This document shows positions 43,172-54,311 of a stretch of 64,000 nucleotides of DNA, piece after piece. Numbering within the stretch: position 1 is the stretch's first letter; every line of letters begins with the position of its first letter. Source of the stretch: Paraconiothyrium sp. Pb-2020 (taxonomy: Eukaryota > Ascomycota > Dothideomycetes > Pleosporales > Didymosphaeriaceae); assembly GCA_022419385.1 (NCBI GenBank), contig JAJUBI010000004.1, forward strand, positions 4,259,286 to 4,323,285, given 5' to 3'. Made by a program: the position numbers and the translations under genes. The notes under the pieces are model-generated. The model saw nothing but the letters and a program-made list of their open reading frames with translations, was not told the origin of the DNA and did no database searches.

Positions 43172-44662
43172 TTACAGCAGTGCCGTCTCTGTTGGCCCGG
43201 TCCACGGCCTTCGCTTTGCCATCTTCTCTCTCATTTTTCCCCTCCTTACCTCAACCCCTTCATCCACATCAACCGGGCTCTCCAACCTCATCCCATTGAA
43301 GTCCACATCATCGGCTGCGTACCTCACCCACGCACTCTCCAGCTCTCCCGGCCGCTTCACAACGTCACGACAGAACGCACCCCATTTCCTAAGTACGTGC
43401 TTCGATTGAGGTAGTCTGGGGAAGAAGCTCGCAAAACTGTGCGGTAGCGCGTCGTACTGGTAGAACTGCACTGTTGCACCGGCCTTCTCCGTCCTCTTCG
43501 CAAGGTAGTACTGTTCATCCGTCAACTTCTCCTGGCCCGTCGCAATGAACATGGGCGGCATGTCCCCTGCCGACCATGCGGGCGCGATGCCGACGCTAAC
43601 GAGAGGGTGCAGGAGCGTGCGGGCATCGGCGTAGATGTCCTCGCGCGGGGGCGTGGTGGGCCAGATGTCGCAGGAGGGAAAATCGTGCTGGAGATGGGGA
43701 AGGAGGTCGAGGATGAATATGTCGTAGGGTTTGTTGCGGGCGTGGGAGGCGAAAGACATGGAGTGATCGCAGTGGGGGTAGAGCGCTGCAATGCCCGCGG
43801 GGAGCGGGACCTCGATCTGTTTACCGCGGAACCGCACGCGACCGGTGGTATGGTCGCGGATGTGTGGGAGTAGTGCGAGAAGGCTCAGAACCAAGTTTCC
43901 ACCAGAACTATCTCCTGCGAAGACGATGTTTTGTGCTGAAACTGTCGCGTGCATTGCATCTTCATCGGGGTATAGAAGAGATAGATACGCGAGGAAGAGG
44001 TCGACCACCGCGGCTGGGAAAGGACACTGTGGTGCGAGACGGTAGTCAGGTACGAGACATCTGCCGCCAGTCTCACGTGCCAGTGCAAGAGTGATGGCGC
44101 GTACGGAAGCGGGACTACCGGTGCTGTTGGGCATGTCAGTAAGCAGCTTGAAATGCATTACCTGGTCAAAAGACCTAGTACTGCATTGCTCGTCATTGGA
44201 TAGCAAAGTGTATACTAGGAATACTCAGGTATGATAAGAGATATGTACTGACTAGTAGAACCCGCCATGAGCATATAGTATCACTATATCTGTTGATACA
44301 TCCTTCATCATATCGTTGAACTTCTCACGCTCACTGGTTTCCGGCTCTGGCTCTTTTGCCTTGCCTGCAGGTCTGTATGCAGTCCATTGGACGTCTACGT
44401 CTTCCATAGAAAAGTCGTACCTACTATCACCACCAAAATCGAGGGCCTGCAAAGCATTTTTCAACACGCTCCCAAGTTCGTGGTCATCTTCAGGTTTGGC
44501 GAAGGTGGTCCGACTAACCCACACAGGGCGCTTTGCCGGGGTGTCCCGTGCCGTCACCATCTGTTGCATCGAAACAGGAGCGAAAAGAACCGGTTTGAGC
44601 TTCTCGATGAAGTTTGAGGTCATCTTTTGCAGCAGCTGCTCCGCTTCTTGCCTGTTTGACAT
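43172..44662 (-). CDS. HSL-type alpha/beta hydrolase (453 aa, one intron)
   Basis: Exons 44662-44253 and 44123-43172. The intron of about 129 bp has a GTCAGT donor and CAACAG acceptor and restores frame across the oxyanion motif, giving HGGFYYTGSP. HGG at ~132-134, nucleophile GDSSGG with Ser209, then GLPA-type strands (PAGIAALYPHCDHS), DMPPMFIATGQEKLTDEQ with the acid, and DALPHSF with the His. This is the hormone-sensitive-lipase/arylacetamide-deacetylase family. No signal peptide, so probably cytosolic or membrane-associated. Such enzymes act on short esters or N-formyl or acetyl groups; the substrate cannot be told from sequence. Confidence 0.87.
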
Positions 44663-45824
44663 TGTTGCTTCTGCGGGACTACAACGCTAGAATGATACAG
44701 TGCTGTGAGATCATACAATTTTCCAATGTGAGTGGATTTTGGAGGTTATTTGTCGAACATCAATCATTGTGTTGGGAAGTACTGCCTAGTCCGTCTCGCA
44801 GAATCAAAACCTAGCGGTAATTAAAATTTGCGGCACAGTGCATGACCAATTCACGTTCGACGTCACTGATGCGGGGGCGAGGATTCACCTTTGCCCCAGC
44901 CTTGATACGCAACCTGGATCCTGACACGATAGGTTCACCCGCTAAGCGCTTCAAAGCAGTCCTTGAGGATCTAAGTGGCAACAGCAATGCCAATCATGCC
45001 TTCATCCTAGGCTAGTTTCAGGAACCCGAAAGTTTTTTTGAGAAGGCTCGCAGTTTCGCTACCTTCAGCAACCCGATAGCTGAGCGCCCTTTCGCCGCAT
45101 CCGACAAGGTCCTTGATCTATGCAAGACACTCTGCAGATGCAGAGGGCAGGACACATCCACCGCTGAGGAACCACGGACAACTTCACATCGCGAAGACCA
45201 GCATGCGACTGAACAGGCAGTGGCAGTAATCTGTGTTGCTTTGCTACCAGCAAACCCTCGTGTAAGCTCCTTTTTCTCATCAACATGATCATATTGACCC
45301 TGTCAGCTTAAACATGCACGCCCGTTCCCAGTGGCGCTCCCCGGAATGTTTGCGTCCGCCAGCCCGGCTGGAGAGACTCGATTCAAGTCTGATACGTCCT
45401 CTTATCCGAAAACCTTCTATGCGGCTCAATTACTTCCCGTTTACGCTATGAAGGGGATGACAACACTGAATTTCTACTCCCGCTTTCAGTCACGCTTCCT
45501 GCATACCTTCGATTTCTCATAACATGCTTTCTACTTCTCTGTTTGAATTTCTGTATCGAGATGTAACTGCTGCACGATGCAATACTGTGAAGTCCAGTAT
45601 GCGTGCTGTGCAAGGAAGATTTCACAAGTCACGTGGATATGTCAATGCGGGATGTCGGTGTCACGGTAAATAGAAGCTTTGTGAGTGCGAGATTATCATT
45701 ACCCCACAACGAATCTTGGGCTGCGAAACTCACCCGCGTGCTGACTATGCCATTTCAGCAAATATTCAAGCGAGCATCGAGTTTGTTTGTTATCGAGAGA
45801 CCCTAGATGCGAAGGTTTTTCAGA
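44663..45824. other. Intergenic region between the hydrolase and NUDIX genes
   Basis: Short ORFs only, none with a motif. The two flanking genes are divergent, so both promoters lie here. Confidence 0.4.
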
Positions 45825-46823
45825 ATGGCTCCAAGTTATAGCAACCTTGATCTGGTCGTCAGGGTCGATAAGTAAATAACCATGTCGTGTGGTGCCTGAG
45901 CTGTACTATTACTAATGGGTGTGTCTTAGATGGCCATACTTCGCGAAAGACCCTGACGCTTACAAGCGGCACATGGAGCACTACTACTACTTCCTCATAG
46001 CTGGATTCTCGAATCCATTCGGATACGCCCACGAAATCTTGTGGACCAAATGACCTGGCCCGAATTCTGGGTTCTAGATCGCGAGACGCGAACTCTGACC
46101 CTTGAGCACGGTACTGATTTCGCGATGAGGACCGATCTCTTCAGAGATACGCTTGAGGCTGCAATCGAGTCCGCAAAGGTCGACGTTCTTCCTAAGTGGA
46201 CCAAAGAGATGTTTCCCCTTTACTCCGCCGACGGACAGCATATACTTGATATGGATGGCATCGGGATAGATGCTTTCGGGGTAGTTAATTTTGCAGTCCA
46301 CATGATCGGTTTCGTTCGAGCAGACAGTACCACCAAATACTGGGTTCCCAGCCGGGCCAAGACTAAGCTCTCATACCCCGACATGCTTGATAACACCGTT
46401 GAAGGAAGTCTCGCCACAGGCGAAAAGCCCATCGACTGCATGGTTAGAGAATGCGAAGAAGAGCTCTGCTTGGACCCGAGCTACACTCAATCAAACCTCA
46501 AAGCGTGTGGTACGATATCATATTCCATGGATCAAACTGATAGCGGCCACGTTGGCTGTCAACATCAAGTTCAATATCTATACGAGTTGGAGTTCACACA
46601 AGATATAATTCCAAAGATTGGGGATGGTGAAGTTGGCGAAGTCAGCCTTATGACGTTGGACGAAGTGCGAGCCGCATTAGCTGGCGGAGAATTCAAACTG
46701 AATTGTGCGATGACTTGGTTGGCTTTCCTTATTCGTAATGGGCACATCACGGCAGAGAATGAGTCCGATCTCGTGGAGATCTGCTCTCGGTTGCATCGTA
46801 AGCATGATCTGTTCATTGTTTGA
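45825..46823 (+). CDS. NUDIX hydrolase with N-terminal DUF4743-like domain, frame break near residue 50
   Basis: Exon 1 is 45825-45871, then a 58-bp intron (GTAAAT, branch ACTAAT, CTTAG), then 45930-46823. Family words: NLDLVVRVD at the N-terminus, YYYFLIAGFSNPFGYAHEI, then WPEFWVLDRETRTLTL, FRDTLEAAIESAK, GIDAFGVVNFAVH, and a canonical Nudix box running from GSLATGE to RECEEEL. The first part and the main ORF lie in different frames. The upstream frame ends in TGA at 46051-46053, and one extra T in GAAATCTTGTGG (about 46032-46042) would join them. Members are related to the yeast thiamine-pyrophosphokinase-like protein YJR142W and convert oxy- and oxo-thiamine diphosphates to monophosphates. 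Assignment to the family is strong; the reaction is inferred. Confidence 0.82.
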
Positions 46824-46846
46824 CAAGTCACCTATCCTTGTTTTCT

Positions 46847-47396
46847 TCAGGGCTTAACCAGGTCACCTATATCGACTCTTGTAAGAGATTGCGTATCCTC
46901 AGTCTTGGGAGTCTTGTCGTTTTCTTCAAGGGTAACAAGGTCGATGATATGGACTGTGTTCGGCGAGTGGATTATGTTTTGTGGGTCGCTTGACCCGATT
47001 GCTTGTGGAAACTTGTGATCCCCTGCCCATTTCACTACCAGTTGTTGTAAACACTCAAGCGCTCTGAGGGCTGTCAGCAATCATCACGAATGCATTTGCT
47101 CAATCTATCACCAACCTGCTTCTCGTTGCATGCCCTCGCACATGTGCGGAGTAAATTAGATAGGCTTTAACGCTGTATAGCATTATTCGGTCAGCAGCTT
47201 CCGAAACAGGCATACTGAAGCCTGATTGCTCCGAGTATGCCTCCAAATATCCATGGAGGTGCATATGATGATATGTTGTTACCCAGTATGCAAGCTCCAT
47301 CTCATGGTGCGCATAGTATCCACTGGAGTAGACGTAGCAGGCTACGCGTCGAGAAATGAACGATCTAAATAGTGACACAAAACCACCAGACCACAA
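46847..47396 (-). CDS. Hypothetical protein, two exons
   Basis: Exon A 47396-47116 and exon B 47063-46847 are joined by a 52-bp GT-AG intron (GTTGGT...CCTCAG) that keeps frame and gives TRSRALECLQQLVVKWAG across the junction. Exon A has aromatic-rich helices (MELAYWVTTYHHMHLHGYLEAY; YSVKAYLIYSAHVRGH). The tail is acidic. The true start may be the Met at 47300 rather than 47396. No known domain. It ends 24 bp from the NUDIX gene, tail to tail. I cannot suggest a function. Confidence 0.45.
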
Positions 47397-47671
47397 AATG
47401 AACTATCTGTACAGTTGTCAGATAGTACGCCTATCTGTACGAGTGTGACCGAACACTGTCTTCTGATTGAGGAGGGCGCACTACAATCGGCACCATCCGA
47501 ACTAGGGTCAAACGACGCCCAACAGAGACCTCTCATCATCATCTTTATTATCAATATCCACATACTCATCTCGCAGCAACTCACTGTGACCCCCTTCAAC
47601 AAAGATACCCTCATATCTGACAACAGGAACAAACCATCAACATACCAAATGAACTAGGTCTCAGATGGCGC

Positions 47672-49059
47672 TTAAATCTCTTTGAGGCCCACAGGCTTAG
47701 TGGCCTCGTTAGGCCAGGTGTTCATACCTTTCTTCCACCAGTCGGGCCAACGGACTGAGGTGTCAGCACTGGTAAACATTCCAATTGCGTCGATCGACGA
47801 GACCTTTCCGCCCGACCTTAGTGTTGGGAACTCTTGATGGCCCCAAATACCGGCTTGCTTGACTCGCATGTATGTATCTTTCTTCAAGTTCCTATCCATG
47901 AAGGTGACATGGCCACTGCACAGAGTAGCCATAGCTGTAGACATGGTCTCGAAGTACTTTTGCCGGACTGAGTTTCTGGACCCCCCGACGTCGGGCCCAA
48001 CGATGCACCGCAGCCTGTTAGTAATGACATTTCCCTTGTTTTTGTTTGGCATCAATGCGCCACCCCAGATATCCTAGAAGTCACAAGTTAGTCTATATGG
48101 TCTAGCTTGTGTGCACAGCAGTAGAGAAGATCGATACGTACCCAGATAGTGGTTAGACCGTGTGGCTTGGCGTACGCTTCGGCGATCTCGGACAGACCAT
48201 TTGTGTAGAAAAGACATTTATCGGCGCTTGGCTTCTTGTGCCCTGCTTCCTTTACAAACCACTATCGAAAAGGTTAACAAGATCCTCAATGCACAGTAAA
48301 CATTTTCCTACTTACGTCGACAGTGTACTTGCTGAGTTTGTCACACGGTGCGAAATTGGGGTGGTTAACCCACTCCCAACATGGGTCTTCGCCGGGGTGA
48401 TCGATCTTCGCGCGACACTTCGGAATTTCGCAACTTCCGCCGGATTGCGAACCCTTAGTTGGTGCGCGAGCGACGAGATCAAAGTCGGGGTGGAGGACTT
48501 CAACGGGATCAAAGTCGCGGGCGTGGGATTTAGCTTTCGCTTTGGCCTTCGACGTGACCTTCTTAGGGCAGTTATTAGTCTTGCACTTGCCGGCCTTCTT
48601 CATTGCAGCAGTGCACTTCTTCGACCCGGTCGGCTTAGTTGTAGTCTTGCACTTGCCGGCCTTCTTCATTGCAGCAGTGCACTTCTTCGTCCCGGTCGTC
48701 TTCTTCTTCCCCGTTGTCTTCTTCTTGCGCGTCGTCGTCTTCTTCTTGCGTGGCTTGGTCTTTCTAGTCCTTCCACCTCTCGATCTACCACCACGACTTC
48801 CAGATCTTCCCTTTCTCTTTTCCAAGCTGCTTTCGTCAATTAGGCTTGCCCTAAGTGCTCCATCCGTCGAGGCTTGAGCAAATTCTAGACCATGGGGCAA
48901 GAGTGCATCGGAGATGTCAACCGTGCTAGTAACATCAGGCCTACCCGCCGCGGGCAAAAGTTTAGACTTCGAGTAGTCTGCATCTCCGTTAGGAACAATG
49001 TTCGCAGTACCGAGGATGATGCTGGCCATAAAGGCTAGCAACAAGTTCCCAGCACGCAT
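47672..49059 (-). CDS. Lysine-rich secreted protein with an internal tandem repeat (421 aa, three exons)
   Basis: Exons 49059-48316, 48261-48142, 48073-47672; introns are GT-AG and in phase. Residues 1-19 are a signal peptide (MRAGNLLLAFMASIILGTA). A propeptide-like stretch ends at LEKRKG, a likely Kex2 site. Then come an Arg/Gly/Lys-rich block and two copies of a 15-residue unit, KKCTAAMKKAGKCKT, encoded by a 56-bp near-identical DNA repeat. The second half is a globular Cys-containing domain (CEIPKCRAKIDHPGEDPCWEW; CLFYTNGLSEIAEAY; IWGGALMP; CIVGPDVGGSRNSVRQ). I do not recognise this domain with certainty. It is a plausible extracellular or host-contact protein that binds polyanions by its basic middle, but that is inference. 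Confidence 0.75.
48577..48698 (-). repeat. 56-bp direct repeat inside the lysine-rich secreted protein gene
   Basis: Copies at 48577-48632 and 48643-48698 differ at one base and are spaced 66 bp apart, encoding the repeated KKCTAAMKKAGKCKT unit. High identity at the DNA level points to a recent duplication or ongoing copy-number change. Confidence 0.85.
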
Positions 49060-51191
49060 AGTGCTGTAATGCAGTAAATCAACGAATGGCTGGCGCTTTA
49101 CTCGATCAACGAGTGATTGGGGCTTGAAGCGATGAATGAGTGACTGGTACTGAAAAAAATGAAAGTGAGAGTTAACGAAAGCGAATGAATCGAAGCTGTA
49201 TGCCTGGCATTGTTACATGTGTGGCCACTGGAGATTATATACCCCTCCTGTATAAGTGTCCTTGGAGATTCAGGACGGAGCTTTGCGCCTTGGTTTGTAC
49301 GCAGAGTCAAATCCAGAGAACGGCACAGTCCGGACATTGTGGACATTACGGACCTGTACATGAGTCTCAGTGCGCACCACGGATTCGAGTATTCGCCGGC
49401 CTTCAATCGGCCTTTCCTTGGACTTACATGTAAGCTCACCGTTCCTACTGCAAAGGCCAGCGTTGGCTTGGTGTTCCTCCGGCCTTCGGTTTCAGCATTG
49501 ATGGCTATGTCACACAACGAGCCCTCACCACATTATCTTACTAGACGCCTAAAACCAGCTCCTCAGTGTATATGGAGTGTAGGCTGGACAATCAGTGAGT
49601 GCACGATTCTCAGCAACAGTCCTCCGCACAAATTTTATGTAACTTAGAGTCCTATCCTCACACCGTAGCCAAAAAGCGACGATAGAGGTTTTGTTAGATC
49701 AGAACCTCCGAGAGGGAGAGTAAACATAGAGATCGTCGAGATGTTTCTGACCAAATCTTTTCTTTGGATCTCAGACCGGTACCCATATCGGTGTCAGATT
49801 TGCCCAGACGCCAGGCAGGGCGGACATCTAATCCTCTCAGGACATTCGGGTGCATAGTCGCCCATCTTCCGTCTCTTGTAAAAGATCGAAATAAGGTCCG
49901 ATCACCCCTGCCTTGATTACTTTGCACCCCAACTTCCTGGGAGGGTGTAGTGCCGCTCTCACCTCCAGGGCTGGGTCAAGTTGATCCTCTGGACAATGCA
50001 GTGAGAGAACGCCCGTGAAGGGACAATAGTGGTGATGACAGTGATTCGTCTATCGGCCTTCTTTATACCACTATGTATCTTTCTCACCGGCCTGGATGTC
50101 ACCATTTCCGTGAACCTACACATTCTTTACAAATTATCATCGATGGTGCAGTGTTACTCACCAGGGTGCACCACATCATGCGAACGTGAACGAACGTGAA
50201 CGAGGTGCGGTTGGTCGCTTAGAACATGACCGAATGCCCGCTTACGTGCATGGATCTCCACTGGCCTTATGTAACTTTACGCCTTACTATTCTTAACTAC
50301 ACTGCATGAAACAAGAGCGCGTGTGAGAACATCAATTTTCCGATCTTTGTTTTTGCGCCAAGTAGCTTCGCAAAAAGATATAACCCAATAGCAGAGGCCC
50401 TGTCTACGCAAAAGATGTGACGAAGTTGAAGCTGCGCAACCTTTCTTACTCAGCTGTCGACTCACAACCTCGCCATACTTACCACGCTTGCCGAATTCTT
50501 ATCCGAATCGTATCAAAACGGAGATCGCGTCAATCCTTCCAATACCCCTCCGTATCGGACCTGTATCCGGCCAGCGGTGTTTCCGCCCCCAGGTCATGTT
50601 CCACATACAGATTTCGGTGCCTTTTCTGTATCCTTTCGTACCAGGCCTATTGGCATTCAACCGCATCTTGGTTCCTCTCTCATCCCATATTCCTCTGCAG
50701 TAGAGCCGCCTATACGGATCCTTTGAGTGACCAGCGCCGATACAAAATAACGAATAAATCATTTCGTAAGAATCTCATGTCAATTGATTTTCGGTCACAG
50801 TGTGGTGCCATGAACCCGGCCTACAGTCTTCCTTTTTTTAATATATGAAGTACCATGTAGGTAGCATCGAAAAAAAAACGGAAGGTGTCGCCTCAAAACG
50901 TAGGCCCTGTCTACAAAAAAAGCCGCCCTACTCACCCTTCGCGATGGATTTGGTATATTGTAATTTATACATGGGGAGTTTCATTACTAGGCGATATTGA
51001 TATCATTATAGACAAGATGAGCTGAACTGCACTGCCACAAATGCACGTGTGGCCTATGATTTTTAGGGCACTTCAGGAGAAGATAGAAAAACTGTCGGAT
51101 GGGCTATACTACGTGCGAGGCAGTAACGCTACTATGACATATCACAAAAGGAAAGAGTACGACAACCCAAGCGAACCCAATGCGTCTTTCC
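49060..51191. other. 2.1-kb gene-free region with possible inserted segment
   Basis: Only shadow-like ORFs. A 13-base direct repeat, AGGCCCTGTCTAC, occurs at 50395-50407 and 50902-50914. The ~490 bp between contain many GATAC/GGATA words and end with an A-rich tract, which differs from the flanks. No coding features. Confidence 0.4.
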
Positions 51192-52055
51192 TTACCACAT
51201 AGTATCATACGGCCTCGAAAACAACTTTGGTGAATAAGGATTTCTGATCTTTTCCCTCAGCCTCTCAAATGACTTGCCGTGTTCATTCCTTCCCCATGAT
51301 TCTCTATCCGCGGTTTTGGCTTCTTCTGCATCGAGCCCAATGCCCAGATAGCCATCTGTAGGATCAGCAAAGACCAGTTCGCGGTCCCCAAGTTTGGCGA
51401 GCCGATTCAAGAGATCCTCGCTCTGCTCGCTGTGGAGAAATTTGTGGAGATTGGCAGCGTAGATGTGCTGAGTATAATCTGGATCTGCTGGGTGTCACCT
51501 TGTGACATCACACATACAGAGTTGACCATGTCTGATCTGTGAGGCGAGGGAAAACATACGGTTAACCCATTTCTCGATGGGGAAGTCTTTGATATTGTCG
51601 GCTAGAGCCTTGATTTCTTCCTCGCTTGTCGCGGCGAGGATCTTCTCATACGATTCCTGCGATGGGTTGGTCATGAAATTATATCGATGATAAGTGCCGA
51701 GCATGCATACCATATCTCGGGCTATCTCTGCCCTACAGGCCGTGATCAACTGGCCAGCAGAGACAAAGCTCCTGTGCCCATACTCGAAAGAGCACGTGTA
51801 CCACGGCGAAAGAAAGCCTCCCTCGCCATCTGGATCTGTAGAGAAGAAGAATGGAGGCCTGCGCGACGTCTTGGGAATCACCACTCTAATTTTGGGCTCT
51901 TCGTCGTCCTTTGAGCGGGCCCCCTTCTTCGCTTTCGGTGTCGGTTTTCGCTTAGGTGTAGTTTCCGAGCTGGTGGCATCTTTGCCTTTAGCGGCGCTTT
52001 TGCTTCTGGTCTCCATTTCCCCTTTAGAAACGGCTTTTCGTTTGGCCTTGGGCAT
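51192..52055 (-). CDS. NADAR-domain protein (262 aa, one intron)
   Basis: Exons 52055-51560 and 51484-51192; the intron is 75 bp (GTATGT...CAGCAG), in phase. Residues 1-55 are Lys/Ser/Thr-rich and basic, possibly a nuclear localisation or DNA-associated tail. The NADAR (YbiA/DUF1768) domain follows: FFFSTDPDGEGGFLSPWYTC, LITACRAEIARD, then LAKLGDRELVFADPTDGYLGIGL, and the ending RESWGRNEHGKSFERLREK. NADAR enzymes cleave N-glycosidic bonds, for example in riboflavin-pathway intermediates, and some remove ADP-ribose from bases. The expected hydrophobic frame and the WG..N..GK block are present. Substrate unknown. Confidence 0.85.
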
Positions 52056-52680
52056 TCTGGAAATATTCTTGCGAGCACTGCGATGCGACAGGTAGGTAGG
52101 AGAAAGATGTATAGATTACGGCGCTGGGGCCTAGAGTGGCGCGGGTAAGACTGCACCGTATTACATGCTCGCCAATGCGGGTGGAAGTCTGGGGGCTGAG
52201 GCGAACCCCGATTGTATTGGCCCCATGCACTATCGTAGGTATGTAGTAACTCGGGGATTACAACTTGTGGGAGGCTATGCATCCTCATTAGGAAAAAACG
52301 GGTTCGCTTTGTAGGGTCGCAAGACGAGCCTAATTAGACGAGGAATTGCCCCAGGCGTTCGCCGGCCCACCAGGCACTCATATTAGCTCCGGAGGATCGC
52401 CGCTTTTAAAATGTTATCAGCTTCATGGGTTTTGGCTTGTTAAATTACTCTTCCGGCAAAATTCGTTTGCGAACTGCGTAATTGATACAGTGAAAGCCTG
52501 GCTCACCGAGCATAGCGTGGCAGGTGCTCTTTGAGAGCTGGGATAGTTCAGGACTATACTGATCTACACGGTGGTCAGTATTTCACAATTATGTATCATT
52601 AGCATACATGTTCATTTTCCTACAGAGGTCATGTTCAATAAAGTTTGGGCTTTTTTTCTCGTATCGCGTCTCTCCATCTT
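52056..52680. other. Intergenic stretch between NADAR and ankyrin-like genes
   Basis: 625 bp, no supported feature. Confidence 0.4.
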
Positions 52681-53157
52681 TCAAGCATCTTCCTCCGCCC
52701 CCACCTCCTTCTTCGCATCAATCCGCACAATAGCCTCCTCAAACAGCCCTAAAAGATGCTTCCAAAATGCACGTTCCTCCTCCGTCACTTCTTTATCAAT
52801 AGAATATCGTCTCGCCTGCAGTATCGGAAGATTCTGTATGCCAACTGACCTCCAGAAAAGCCGGGGATCAGCTCCATGTTCCAGGAGTAGCTCAATCACT
52901 GGGAGGTTCTCTATAATAGATTTCTTGCCGGGCATGTGCGTTTGTCGTAGACAGGAGTCTAGTGGACGTCCTTCATTATGCCCTGTGTGTGGAAGCGTGT
53001 CAGCCACATTAACGTCCTCTCCGTTGGCGATTGCAGCGCGACAGGCGGCCAGCATTATTTCAGCACTATGGAGGGAAAGAGGTTCCATGATAAGTGCTGA
53101 TCGTTGCACGTGTAGGTCGGCTTGTGTCGAGTCACTTGCGGACGATGCTAGGGCCAT
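52681..53157 (-). CDS. Small ankyrin-like protein (158 aa)
   Basis: The open frame begins at 53250, but the Met at 53157 (MALASSASDSTQ) is a more natural start; the 31 residues before it are His/Arg-rich and look non-coding. Residues ~35-110 resemble one or two ankyrin repeats (LAACRAAIANGEDVNVADTL; GRPLDSCL; NLPVIELLLEHGADPRL), and a helical tail follows. Too short for a full ankyrin solenoid, so it may be a fragment of a larger gene or a small stand-alone member. Function unknown. Confidence 0.55.
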   Translation of the reverse strand: MALASSASDSTQADLHVQRSALIMEPLSLHSAEIMLAACRAAIANGEDVNVADTLPHTGHNEGRPLDSCLRQTHMPGKKSIIENLPVIELLLEHGADPRLFWRSVGIQNLPILQARRYSIDKEVTEEERAFWKHLLGLFEEAIVRIDAKKEVGAEEDA

Positions 53158-53334
53158 GGTAGCTGGAGAGTGGACTTGATGTGCTCCCCTGTCAATGTGA
53201 GATACGTGAGAACAATGGTCGATTTGTTGGTGTTTCCTGGTGTAAGTCAATTAAAAATTTGGTAAAAGTCACTTGTAGTTGATTTGACGTACCGGTAGAT
53301 GCCTATGATGCTTCGACCGACATTTGAAAGGGCG

Positions 53335-53439
53335 CCAGGGGGCGCAGAGCTGCGGGGCTGGTGGGGGCAAATTGCACGTGCAATTTGCGAAGCCCTGCAG
53401 CTCGCCCTGGAGAAGCTTGTGTGAGTTGGCGCCCCCAGG
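53335..53439. repeat. Nested inverted repeat with perfect 22-bp palindromic core
   Basis: Core palindrome at 53367-53388 (GCAAATTGCAC and its exact reverse complement), centred on CACGTG. Inner arms 53347-53359 and 53391-53403 pair with one mismatch. Outer arms 53335-53345 and 53429-53439 pair with one mismatch. The whole can fold back on itself as a hairpin. It lies in a non-coding gap upstream of the ankyrin-like gene. Confidence 0.8.
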
Positions 53440-54098
53440 TACTAGCTATAGAATAGATCTTACGTTTCCACGAGGAATTCGACTACCTAGGTACTGTGAT
53501 TAGAAACAGCATCTGGAGCTTCTTTTCAGGCTTAACGCTTGTGGCTGGCCTGACCTAATCGTTTCTTTCTGCACTCTGACACTGATTGGCCCGTTTCCCT
53601 CTCTTAACAATTCCCAGGTGAGAGTCTTTCCGTATCCCGAAGGCAGAACGAAGGTACCGGTAGCTTGGCGTCAGCTGGCCCCTACGCCCCAGGACCCAGG
53701 TATTCGTACAATAGACACACGGCAAAACTACAACGCGAAGCCGGGGCTAATACATCGGCAAGATTCAAGGCCGAGCTTCAGGTTGCCTAGTCGTCACATC
53801 CCGGGACCATTCCACCAGGCAAATCAATATAGTCATTACGCCTGTTCATCAGCCAACGTTCCAGGGCCATTCCACTGAACGAAGTATACTCAATCACACC
53901 CATAGATTTGCCTTAGCACGTCGCTGGGTACTTAGATGATGTCTAAGCGCTGCTTTCTACCATTGTACATCACTTCAAGTTCAAGAGGATCTGGAAATAT
54001 GATTCTACATCATTAACAAACTTCCATACCGAGAGCCAATAGTGAAGATGAGATCAAGCCCCACCATCACAGCATCCAACCCATTGGATCATGCCCGC
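53440..54098. other. Intergenic DNA right of the inverted repeat
   Basis: 659 bp; an ORF at 53618-53878 has no motif. Nothing else supported. Confidence 0.4.
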
Positions 54099-54311
54099 TC
54101 ATTTCTCGTACCCATAGGTCGCACCAGACTTCTCGAGGTTGGTGGCATTGGTTGAGTGCTGTTCGGATTGATCCGCTGCATCATTATTTCCAGGCAAAGG
54201 CGAGTTCATCTGATGATCGTACGCCTTGGCGTTCTCTGAATGGGCGTTGTTCTCTTCTTCGCGGCGCACGACGGACAGGGCCTTGCGGGCGTTGTCAGAA
54301 CTCGAAGGCAT
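54099..54311 (-). CDS. Small hydrophilic protein (70 aa), uncertain
   Basis: Start placed at the Met at 54311 (MPSSSDNARKALSVVRREEE), since the longer frame from 54347 adds only a low-quality N-terminus. It is highly polar (Asn, Glu, Ser, Asp, Gln) with no hydrophobic core and ends near SGATYGYEK. This resembles small hydrophilic stress proteins of fungi, but no family motif is certain. Confidence 0.4.
   Translation of the reverse strand: MPSSSDNARKALSVVRREEENNAHSENAKAYDHQMNSPLPGNNDAADQSEQHSTNATNLEKSGATYGYEK

Noticed and set aside
44254..44662. Treating the two hydrolase ORFs as separate genes
   Set aside because: A GT-AG intron joins them in phase exactly inside the HGG oxyanion region, and neither half alone has a full catalytic set.
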